A DNA stretch of 64,000 nucleotides, taken from Methanobrevibacter millerae. GTDB lineage: Archaea > Methanobacteriota > Methanobacteria > Methanobacteriales > Methanobacteriaceae. The notes beneath the pieces are model-generated. The model saw only the letters and a list, made by a program, of their open reading frames with translations. It was not told where the DNA came from and did no database searches. A program made the translations under genes and the position numbers. Position 1 is the first letter of the stretch, and the number at the start of each line of letters is the position of its first letter. Shown here piece after piece: positions 28,176 to 35,598 of the stretch. The stretch is taken from assembly GCF_001477655.1 (NCBI RefSeq), contig NZ_CP011266.1, positions 310,001 through 374,000 of the forward strand. Direction: 5' to 3'.

Positions 28176-29627
28176 TCATAAAAATGAAAATGTCATTGGA
28201 GGTATGTAGATTACATTTTCTTTCCTTTTTATTGTTTTTGTATTATTTGCAACAACTATTCCATATTCACAATCATATCTGTTAATGGCATCTTCAATTT
28301 GATATTTCTTTTTCTTTCCACGACCCACTTCAATTGGAATGATGTTTTCGGTTTCCTCCTGGATTAAAAAATCGACATTAGTTTTTTTGTTTGCATCATA
28401 GTATATTGTGAAATTGGTGAATCTCCTGTTGGACAGATTAAAGAGATTTGATGCTATTAGATTTTCTAATAGAAGTCCTTCATAATCATCGCTTCCAAGT
28501 AATGGGTTTCCAACTTTTCTTGACAGTGCGTGTCTGATGCTAGGTGTTGCAAAATAATATTTCCATGATTTTTTAACCCTTTTGGCTGAACCTCCATATG
28601 CTTCGCAATGGAAAATCAGATGGGTTTTTTCAAGCAGATCCAATATTTTATTGACATTTGCAGTGGATGTTTTTAAATAATTCGCAAGATTTGCATGTGT
28701 TAACTCACCAGGCTGTTGGAGGGCAAAATATCTTAATATTCGTTTTGCATTTGATTGATTAGCGGATGAGAGTTCTTTTATCTGGGACAGGTCTTTAGTA
28801 ATGACTCTTTCTGTTATTTCAACTAAATCTTCACATATCTCCCTGTGTGTCTTTTTATCAAAAAGTATTGGAAAAGCACCGAATTTAAAATATTCATCCC
28901 AGTCATTAGAATTGTATTTTATGCAATTAGTCAGCATACTGTTGGTTTCAAATTCTGATTTGACGGCACTATCTATATTTCCGGTAAATATCAGATTTCT
29001 TAAATCATCCGATAGGTTAAATGTATTTAAGTCATATTTTAATTTAAGGTGTTGTGTGTAGTTTAAGGGAGTTATTGATTTTTTACGCATTCTCCTTGCA
29101 AGATCATCATTTTGTTCCAGATGGAGTGCTGATGAACCTGTAAATATGACGAATATATTATATGATTTATCATAGATGATTTTTCCGGTCTTTGCCCATT
29201 TCTTATCGATTTGTGATTCATCGATGAATATGAAAACCTTTTCGTTTAAAGTTCTTAAGTTCTCATTAAACACGTCCTTTAAATATATTTCAACCATTTC
29301 ACGAATGCTGCATTCAACAAAATCATTTAAATCATCAAAAGACATGTATAAGATATTTTTGGGAGGAATGTTCTTTTCTTTCATTAAATATTCATAAAGC
29401 TGCAGAATCAGGGTTGTTTTGCCAACTCCTCTCAGGCCAGGTAAAACTACAATCTTATTTGATGTATCTTCATTTAAAAAAGTATCAACATATCCTTTTA
29501 GTTCATTTAATTCATCCCTTGCATTGAATTTTTTATTATTTTTAGATAAATCTCTGCTTAAAACATTAGGAACATCATTCAATTCATTTTTAATAAAATT
29601 AGAAATTAATTCTTCTTTTTTTAACAT
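28176..29627 (-). CDS. AAA ATPase with DUF4143 domain
   Basis: 483 residues. The Walker A box LPGLRGVGKTTL lies near residue 60 and Walker B VFIFIDESQ near 130. A sensor-like FVIFTGSSA and an AAA_14-type lid follow, then a winged-helix segment (LTHANLANYLKTSTANVNKI) and a C-terminal DUF4143/nuclease-like part with FLIQEETENIIPIEVGRG, where the E-x-x(K/R)-like strand resembles PD-(D/E)XK folds. Such ATPases are abundant and often mobile in archaea and gut bacteria; their function is unsettled. I use the ATG after AAGGAG (at 29637-29642). A TTG 12 codons upstream would start inside a palindrome. The gene is bracketed by a long direct repeat, suggesting insertion as a unit. Confidence 0.85.
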   Translation of the reverse strand: MLKKEELISNFIKNELNDVPNVLSRDLSKNNKKFNARDELNELKGYVDTFLNEDTSNKIVVLPGLRGVGKTTLILQLYEYLMKEKNIPPKNILYMSFDDLNDFVECSIREMVEIYLKDVFNENLRTLNEKVFIFIDESQIDKKWAKTGKIIYDKSYNIFVIFTGSSALHLEQNDDLARRMRKKSITPLNYTQHLKLKYDLNTFNLSDDLRNLIFTGNIDSAVKSEFETNSMLTNCIKYNSNDWDEYFKFGAFPILFDKKTHREICEDLVEITERVITKDLSQIKELSSANQSNAKRILRYFALQQPGELTHANLANYLKTSTANVNKILDLLEKTHLIFHCEAYGGSAKRVKKSWKYYFATPSIRHALSRKVGNPLLGSDDYEGLLLENLIASNLFNLSNRRFTNFTIYYDANKKTNVDFLIQEETENIIPIEVGRGKKKKYQIEDAINRYDCEYGIVVANNTKTIKRKENVIYIPPMTFSFL

Positions 29628-29657
29628 TATGTGCAACTCCTTAATCCAATACTTTCT

Positions 29658-29743
29658 ATTCAAATATTTGAATTATCTTATATATAATATTATTCAAATA
29701 ATTAAACAATTATATATAAATAATTGTTCATATATTTGAACAA
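29658..29743. promoter_or_regulatory. Cluster of TTCAAA palindromes upstream of the ATPase
   Basis: ATTCAAATATTTGAAT (29658-29673) is a perfect 16-bp palindrome just upstream of the ATPase start. TTGTTCA / TGAACAA (29724-29743) repeats the half-site in inverted form, with a further ATTCAAATAATT between them. The layout resembles a multi-site operator over the promoter. The ATPase contains a winged-helix segment, so autoregulation is possible but unproven. Confidence 0.45.
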
Positions 29744-29898
29744 ATGGAATTATATTTATTTTTACAAATAAAATATATTAACATTTAAATCTATAAAATT
29801 ACTCATTTAATCATAATATTAAAGAAAAAACTAGTTATTTATAATTTATTCCAAACAGATCTCATTAAATAGGATTTATTAAATTTTTTCATTGATAT

Positions 29899-30097
29899 AC
29901 TTTACAATTTTTCCAATTTTTACTTTACAATTTTTCCAATTTTTACTTTACAATTTTTCCAATTTTTACTTTACAATTTTTCCAATTTTTACTTTACAAT
30001 TTTTCCAATTTTTACTTTACAATTTTTCCAATTTTTACTTTACAATTTTTCCAATTTTTACTTTACAATTTTTCCAATTTTTACTTTACAATTTTTT
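29899..30097. repeat. 23-bp minisatellite, 8.6 copies
   Basis: Eight identical head-to-tail units start every 23 bp from 29899 (unit core ACTTTACAATTTTTCCAATT), and a partial ninth begins at 30083. Three units equal 69 bp, so an apparent open frame with a 23-residue Phe-rich period runs through it, but that is a by-product. There are no spacers, so it is not a CRISPR. It lies between the ATPase promoter and the right copy of the ~112-bp repeat. Confidence 0.95.
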
Positions 30098-30244
30098 CCC
30101 CAAACATTTTTTATTAAAAATACCATATAACATTAAATTAATCATTAAATATCAATTTAAAAATAAAATCAAAAATGCATGATTTTTTTATTCATTCAAA
30201 TTTTACATTAGTTTTTAATGGATACTATATGATTTTAAGTGGTC

Positions 30245-30356
30245 TTAGTTTTAATGGTTAGTATATGAAATTCCATTATGCACAAACATGAAAAAGATTT
30301 ATCATTGATGAAAAAAATAGATTATTTACAAATTATCCAAAGTGGTAAGTACATGA
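30245..30356 (+). repeat. ~112-bp direct repeat bracketing the DUF4143 ATPase, right copy
   Basis: Near-identical to 27712-27824. It ends 30 bp before the start of the four-helix membrane protein at 30387 and so probably contains that gene's promoter or 5' leader. A short frame starting MHKHEKDLSLMKK is open through this copy to 30373. Confidence 0.85.
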
Positions 30357-30386
30357 AAATAAATTACTTTTAGGAGGTGTTGGCAA

Positions 30387-30791
30387 ATGGTAAATTTTGA
30401 CTTAAAAAGATTGATAATAGGAAGTGTGGCAGGATTAGTCATTTCCTTGGTCATTGGGCTTGTTATATTCTGGCTGACTTTGGGAAGTGTTAAGCTATAC
30501 GATGCTGGAGTTTATTCTACAGGATTCACTGAGTTTAGTTTTGTTGTTGGAGTAGTGATTGCAGCTGCTTTGTTTGGATCAATGGAAAGGGACATAGTCT
30601 CTGCAGGAATTGTAGGTTTCATCATCGGCCTTTTGACCTGTTTGATTGAAGGATTTGTTTTAAGTCTCTTTTTTGCACCAATGACTGTACAAATCATCAC
30701 TGGCTGGTGGGGAAGTCAAACTATCCTAATTTTTGCTGGTGTAATAGTAGCTGTTATCTTCAATATGATTTTTTCAAAAAAATCGAACTAA
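30387..30791 (+). CDS. Four-helix membrane protein
   Basis: 134 residues with an AGGAGGTG site ideally placed. Four hydrophobic spans (about residues 9-33, 48-65, 70-95 and 105-128) with Gly-rich small-residue faces (SVAGLVISLVIGLVIFW, AGIVGFIIGLLTCLIEGF) and a Lys-rich C-terminus. It is similar in style to the DUF5518-like proteins of methanogens, but I cannot confirm a family. It is convergent with the TMEM175-type gene. Confidence 0.75.
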   Translation: MVNFDLKRLIIGSVAGLVISLVIGLVIFWLTLGSVKLYDAGVYSTGFTEFSFVVGVVIAAALFGSMERDIVSAGIVGFIIGLLTCLIEGFVLSLFFAPMTVQIITGWWGSQTILIFAGVIVAVIFNMIFSKKSN

Positions 30792-30813
30792 CAAAAAAAT
30801 ATAAGTTACTTTT

Positions 30814-31590
30814 TTAACTATCATTACCATAAATGCTTTCTCTGATATTTTCTAATAATTCCTTTTCATCATCAGTTAATTCGAGGTCATTCAACTTGTC
30901 TTTTGATGTACGTCTCATACGGATTACAAATCTTAAAATCAATATCAATACGAATGATAATATGCTTGCCAGAGGTGAAAAGAATGCTAGGATAAGGGAT
31001 ATGACTGAACTGAGAACAGGCGTCATCAATATGTAGAACAGTGTCAGCATAACTCCTCTGAAATATAATTTTAAATTGTCTAATTCAACTCCATCATTAT
31101 ATGTTTCATTCACAGTAGCCTTTATTTCGTCTTTTTTTTCGAAATACTTTTTAAAATTGTCTCTGACAAGCAACATGAACATTAGTATGTATAATAGACT
31201 GATTATTAAAACCAGCAATGAAAAGAATATATTTACATTAGTATAATTGTAGAATTTAAAGAGAAATCCTGTTGCAAATGGTATTAAACATACAGATGCC
31301 ATTGTAAGCATATTTAATGTTAGTATGCTGTCTTTTATCTTTTTAAATTGAAAAAGAAGTGTTGTGTTTTCCCAAAAATTGTAAACAATATAAAAACTTA
31401 TGAAATAAATCAGGATTGACGGCAATAGATACGTCATGAAATATTCATTTAAAGCAACCCCTGAAGATATTTCAGATATTGTCGGGACTGCAATTTCCAA
31501 AACAAGAATCGTCATTGCGATTGCAAAAACACCGTCGGTTATTGCAACATGCCTGTCTTTTAAATTATTTAAAATGTTATTGTTTGTCAT
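30814..31590 (-). CDS. TMEM175-family (DUF1211) ion channel
   Basis: 258 residues. The N-terminus contains RHVAITDGVFAIAMTILVLEI, which carries the family signature (F/I)(S/T)DGVFAIAxTLLxLEI in the first helix; its hydrophobic residues line the pore of prokaryotic TMEM175 potassium channels (family knowledge). About six hydrophobic segments follow, then a basic linker and an acidic C-terminal tail. Bacterial and archaeal TMEM175 proteins have one such 6-helix unit and assemble as tetramers. A role in potassium or general cation leak is inferred. Confidence 0.85.
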   Translation of the reverse strand: MTNNNILNNLKDRHVAITDGVFAIAMTILVLEIAVPTISEISSGVALNEYFMTYLLPSILIYFISFYIVYNFWENTTLLFQFKKIKDSILTLNMLTMASVCLIPFATGFLFKFYNYTNVNIFFSLLVLIISLLYILMFMLLVRDNFKKYFEKKDEIKATVNETYNDGVELDNLKLYFRGVMLTLFYILMTPVLSSVISLILAFFSPLASILSFVLILILRFVIRMRRTSKDKLNDLELTDDEKELLENIRESIYGNDS

Positions 31591-31644
31591 CGATATAATT
31601 AGAGTTTTCTTTTTATTTAATGTTTTTTGTTGTTATTTTTAAGT

Positions 31645-31687
31645 TTTTTTAAAAAATAAAATGTGTTAAAGAATATTGATTCTTTAA
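31645..31687 (-). terminator. Terminator of the truncated peptidase/adhesin gene
   Basis: A 9-bp perfect stem TTAAAGAAT / ATTCTTTAA with an ATTG loop is followed on the minus strand by a T-rich tract. It overlaps the stop codon. Confidence 0.75.
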
Positions 31688-33147
31688 TTTTTGATGGTTA
31701 TTCTGTTTGATGTTGCAGCGCCGTTTTCATAAGTGGATGTTATGATGTATTCTCCGGCCATTAGGTTGATATTCAGTTTTGCAGTTCCATTTTCGTCAGT
31801 TGTTCTGTTGTAGAATACTCCGTTTACGTTGAATGTTATTGTCACGCCTGTTAATGGGTTTCCTTTACCGTCAAGGAGTGTTGCTTTGAACTGTGATCCG
31901 TCTTTGTAGGTCATATCCAAATCTTCGGCGCTTAATGTTGGCAGTACTGTTATGTTGTATGACATTTGAAGGCCTGTTAATGGGTCAATTGCAGTTAATG
32001 TGTATTTGCCTGGATTTAGGTTGATGTTTAGTTTTGCTGTTCCGTTTTCATTGGTGGTTCTGTTGTAGAACACTCCGTTGATGTTCATTGTAATTGTGGT
32101 GTTAGGAATAGCATTTCCTTCGCCGTCAATTAATGTGATGTAGAACTGTGATTCGTTTCTGAAGTATTTAACCAAATTATCTGCTATTAATGTAGGCAAT
32201 ATTGTAATGGTATTTTCAACAGTTGTTCCATTATATGTTGTTTTAATTGAATACTCGCCCGGTTTAAGATTAATGTTTATGCGTGCAGTACCATTTGCAT
32301 CACTGGTTCTTGTATAATTATTGCCATTGATTTCAAATGTTATTGTTTGGTTCGCTTCACCTACATCAACTTCAAATTGTGATTCATTTTTATATATTTT
32401 AACTAAATCTTCGCTTATTATTGGGGTGTTGGACTCTTTTGTATATACTTTAAGGCACACTGTTTGGTTTTGTTTTGAAAGATCGCTCCATGTGTTCCCG
32501 TCACTGCTTACATAAGACATTCCGGACAATAGGTGTTGTCTTGTTTCATCCTGATAAGGTACATTATTGCTTTTGAATACGACTTTGAATGTGTCATTTT
32601 CTTTGATTGGAATGTTTTTATTTAATTTTATTGTCTTGAATCCTGCAAATGGGCTTGTTCCGTTTTGTGTTAGTTTTAAATTATCATTTACATATATCTT
32701 GAATTCGTAGTCAACTCCTGTGTCGTTGAAGTAGGTTCCGACAGCTGCTATGTCTGCTTTTTCAACAGCTTTAAATTCATTGCTGTAGAACGTATAGTTA
32801 TTTGTGAAATCCTCGAGACATGTAAAATCTGTCTGGTAATTGTATGTGTAGTTTTCAGTGTTTTCTATTATGAATGAGAATGTATAATCAATACTTTCTT
32901 CTTTAGGATAAACTGATGTATCGTAATATGATATGTATGCATATCCTTTTTCTCCCCAGTTATCTGCCCAACTGTTTTTTATTATCCATGCTCCGTTACC
33001 TAGTGGGGTTATTTTAAAGTTTTCCTTAGGATAATTGTCATCCCAGCCTATTACAGCAACATCATGATTTGCTTCGTATGTGTTGTTGTGATATACTGAA
33101 TTTGTTTTTTCATTGAAATATTCAGTTTCAGCATCAAAACTTATTAA
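31684..33147 (-). pseudogene. Truncated papain-type (C1A) peptidase with adhesin C-terminal modules
   Basis: The frame is open for 487 codons up to a TGA at 33148-33150 and has no proper start. Its first part holds the second half of a papain-family peptidase: the catalytic His in ANHDVAVIGWDDNYP and the catalytic Asn in WIIKNSWADNWGEKGYAYIS. A lectin-like beta-domain typical of archaeal and clostridial C1A surface peptidases follows. The last three ~85-residue modules are the same INGVxYxRTT/LNINL type that ends the giant adhesins. The N-terminal lobe with the catalytic Cys and the signal peptide is missing. Homology stops within a few bases of an iron-sulfur-subunit fragment on the other strand, marking a rearrangement junction at ~33140-33150. 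It cannot be an active peptidase. Confidence 0.78.
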
Positions 33148-33334
33148 TCAGGAAAGTGATGAAAAGCACCTGAAAAGCATAAAGAACAATTATAAGAAAA
33201 GATTCTTTTCACATTGCGTCAAGTCAACGTCCTGTGAGGATGTCTGTCCTATGGAAATTCCAACCCAAAGGGCCATTTCAAAGATGAATAGAAAATCAGT
33301 CTGGAGAATCTGGCAGCTGCTGCATCTTGATTGA
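33140..33334 (+). pseudogene. C-terminal fragment of a fumarate-reductase-type iron-sulfur subunit
   Basis: About 64 codons containing RFFSHCVKSTSCEDVCPMEI, followed by PTQRAISKMNRKSVWRIWQL: the second 4Fe-4S cluster region of TfrB/SdhB/HdrC-like proteins. The canonical CxxCxxCxxxCP cluster motif has lost its second cysteine (CVKST instead of CVKCT). The N-terminal ~400 residues expected for TfrB are absent. The fragment abuts, head to head, the truncated peptidase on the other strand, so both were probably cut by the same rearrangement. Confidence 0.65.
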
Positions 33335-33345
33335 GGGTGGTTAAT

Positions 33346-33549
33346 TTATTCTTCATAGGTGAAGACATCTTCGACATATTTTTGGTTTAGAGATTTGGTT
33401 ATTTTAAATGCATGTATTAAATTTGGGCTCATGCGGTCATTTTCTATAGCATTTATGGCCTGACGTGAAATTCCAACTCTTTTTGCCAATTCCTCTTGGG
33501 TAAATCCATTTGATTTTCTCAAAACTTTAATGTTGTTTTTCATTTTCAT
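33346..33549 (-). CDS. Small XRE-family transcriptional regulator
   Basis: 67 residues, a single helix-turn-helix domain (IKVLRKSNGFTQEELAKRVG, then SRQAINAIENDRMSPNLI), like the compact YozG-type regulators. Such 65-70-residue proteins usually sit beside a small membrane-protein gene they repress. No such partner remains here, and the neighbouring sequence is debris. The gene looks intact. Confidence 0.88.
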   Translation of the reverse strand: MKMKNNIKVLRKSNGFTQEELAKRVGISRQAINAIENDRMSPNLIHAFKITKSLNQKYVEDVFTYEE

Positions 33550-33902
33550 ACCAAATATTTTATTGTTATTATTTTTTAAAAGCTCATAAATATAGTTTTA
33601 GTTAGATGTAAATCTATCTTGATATTTTAATGGTAAATAGATTTCTTTCATTTACTATTTGATTAAAAAAAGAAAAATGGATGATTTATTTTACATAATG
33701 ATATTGAAGTTGGCACTTTTTTAATTTGAAATTATCTTTTGTTTATTTTTCAGCTATTATGCAAATCCATTCGTTCATCTTGTCTGGAGAGAATTTTTCT
33801 TACATTAATGTATTTTTGGTGAGGTTTAAAAAAAATATAATATTTTGAAAATTATGAAATTATTAAAAAAGAGCTATTCATAATCTTCATTTAAAAAATC
33901 AT
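33550..33902. other. Intergenic region, no gene seen
   Basis: About 350 bp of AT-rich sequence downstream of the small basic peptide and upstream of the XRE regulator. I see no open frame with a ribosome-binding site and no strong hairpin. Confidence 0.5.
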
Positions 33903-34028
33903 TTAGGTTTTGTCTTTGCAGCATCCGAAAAAGAAGTTTTTAACTTTTTTGACTTTGGATTTTTTGTCTCTTTCCTTTTTCGCATTACGTGCATGCATAT
34001 TATTTCTTGCTTCTACGATATTATCCAT
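33903..34028 (-). CDS. 41-aa basic peptide ending in a Cys pair
   Basis: An ATG with a GGGAGATGAT ribosome-binding sequence 5 nt upstream opens 41 codons. The N-terminal part (MDNIVEARNNMHARNAKK) is polar, the middle is strongly basic (KERDKKSKVKKVK), and the C-terminus is aromatic with a Cys pair (NFFFGCCKDKT). The well-placed ribosome-binding site and biased composition argue that it is real. It may bind nucleic acid or membrane; the role is unknown. Confidence 0.55.
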   Translation of the reverse strand: MDNIVEARNNMHARNAKKERDKKSKVKKVKNFFFGCCKDKT

Positions 34029-34223
34029 AGATATCATCTCCCGTTATATTATTTAGGTATGTCTAAAAATATATATAAAGTTATCTGATTCTAAATTATG
34101 AAAATATTACTGATTGGCTTGATTATTGATTTAAGAAAGTTTTATTGTTTAAATTAAAAACAAATAATTTACAACGATTAAATTAAATATTCACTTGTTA
34201 ATAACATTAAAGAGGCATTTGCA

Positions 34224-34295
34224 ATGACAGAACATTTTAAAGATCGCAGTTTCAAGCGACTAACAGACACATTTCCAGTGCCTATGCTAAAATAG
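34224..34295 (+). other. Short start-like remnant
   Basis: AGAGG followed by ATG opens only 23 codons (start MTEHFKDRSFKRLTDTF) before TAG. It may be the beginning of a decayed gene. The following ~140 bp to the Rpn fragment hold no frame I can recognise. Confidence 0.3.
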
Positions 34296-34438
34296 CTGCA
34301 TGTTCGCCATGACATGACAAAACCATACTAAGCAACACTGGAAATCACTAACAACAACAAGCAATTTCTTGATTTTGTATATTGAAATCACCTACCTGAC
34401 TGTGGCTTTATTTATGAAATCCGATTTGTCCACTCTGA

Positions 34439-34661
34439 ATTGCTTTTAAAAATTGTGAATTAACCAATCACGTTAAAGGTTTGAGTAATGAAGAGATTTA
34501 TGAAATTAAAGTTTTTCAAAAAGCATTTATGGAAAAATTCATATCTGATGAGGATGAACTGGAGAAGATAGATATCAATAACCGCAATGGAAGAAATGAA
34601 ACAAATATTTCCAAAAGAAACTCAAAAAATAATGGAAGAAGGAATGGAAAAAGTGGATTAA
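34439..34661 (+). pseudogene. C-terminal remnant of an Rpn/PD-(D/E)XK-nuclease transposase-like gene
   Basis: An open fragment containing LSNEEIYEIKVFQKAFMEKF, then an acidic stretch ELEKIDIN. It must shift frame near 34585 to continue as MEEMKQIFPKETQKIMEEGM to a stop at 34661. This helical tail is typical of Rpn/YhgA-like recombination-promoting nucleases. It lacks a start and the nuclease core, so it is a relic of a mobile gene. Confidence 0.5.
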
Positions 34662-34716
34662 ATTATTTATTATATTAATTATAAAGTAATACTTAACAAA
34701 CAACTTGGAGGATAAT

Positions 34717-35181
34717 ATGAAAAAAAGGAATATTATAATTATTGTCATAATCATTATTGTTATTGCGATAGTTGGATTATATTCAATGGGATTCCTGAAA
34801 GATAATCATACAAATGATCCTACAGTATATGCTAATTCAATCAAGGATGTGGGAACATTCAATTCAACCGGTGTAACTAACTTCACAATGGACAATTCAA
34901 CCACAAACAATATTTCAACCGATTATGTGGCAAATGATAATCTCACAAAGCTTTCCGTAACAAATGATACCAATCTGGTTAATGCAACAACTTCCGGTGC
35001 ATCCAGACTTAATGAAACCGTCAAGGCACATGCAATCTATAAGGATACTCTTACTGACGGACCTCATAAAGGTGAAACAAGATACTTGTCAGTATTGACA
35101 GATAACAATAAATTTGTTATAATCAGCACTCCTGATTATAATCTAACTTCTATTATGGCAGATACATTCAAATTTGCTTAG
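34717..35181 (+). CDS. Membrane-anchored extracytoplasmic protein, paralogue A
   Basis: 154 residues starting at an ATG with GGAGG 8 nt upstream. The N-terminal basic KKR is followed by an Ile-rich span of ~22 residues (signal anchor), then a Thr/Asn/Asp-rich extracellular part with the elements VGTFNSTGVTNFT, a HAIYKDT strand, HKGETRYLS, and a closing DYNLTSIMADTFKF. It is a clear paralogue of the protein at 42969-43436 with the same element order. The two genes flank the 2040-aa adhesin and end in near-identical terminators. Function unknown; possibly a surface or wall-associated helper. Confidence 0.8.
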   Translation: MKKRNIIIIVIIIIVIAIVGLYSMGFLKDNHTNDPTVYANSIKDVGTFNSTGVTNFTMDNSTTNNISTDYVANDNLTKLSVTNDTNLVNATTSGASRLNETVKAHAIYKDTLTDGPHKGETRYLSVLTDNNKFVIISTPDYNLTSIMADTFKFA

Positions 35182-35182
35182 T

Positions 35183-35215
35183 TTGGATTTTATCCAAGCT
35201 ATTTTTTTTATTTTT
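35183..35215 (+). terminator. Terminator of paralogue A
   Basis: Stem TTGGAT / ATCCAA with a TTT loop, followed by GCTATTTTTTTTATTTTT. The same layout, including the GCTATTTT tail, ends paralogue B. Confidence 0.7.
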
Positions 35216-35598
35216 AAATATTAATCGAATGTTTTCAAATAGCTTTTTTTATTTATTTTTCCTTTTATTTCATAAAAACTAAATCCTCTAAAAAAGAAAA
35301 AACCAAAGAAAACTATAAAACCTCATGCAAAACTGGGCATCAAACACTTGAACTTAACAAACGAAAGAGATAACCACATTGATTCCTTCCATTATATAGT
35401 ACCATACACTGGTTAATATCCAATTTGAACAAAAAAATTTGGATATTACATATTTATATCATTGTTATATTTTAATTCATTTAATATAATTATAATTCTA
35501 GTTATATTTATATACTATATAAATTAAAATATCAATAACTGTTTTAAAAAATTTGTTAATAATATAAATTTGTATAATTTTTTTAGGTGCGGATAAAA
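35216..35598 (+). promoter_or_regulatory. Promoter region of the 2040-aa adhesin
   Basis: About 380 bp without a gene. A TATA-rich stretch around 35503-35521 lies ~80-95 bp before the ATG, implying a leader of ~60 nt. AGGTG at 35585-35589 is the ribosome-binding site. Slightly more GC-rich sequence around 35325-35420 shows no clear coding potential. Confidence 0.4.

Noticed and set aside
29899-30097. CRISPR array
   Set aside because: Units are contiguous with no spacers, and no cas genes are nearby.
29892-30182. 96-codon open frame through the 23-bp minisatellite
   Set aside because: It is open only because three 23-bp units make 69 bp; it has no ribosome-binding site and an implausible Phe-only repeat composition.
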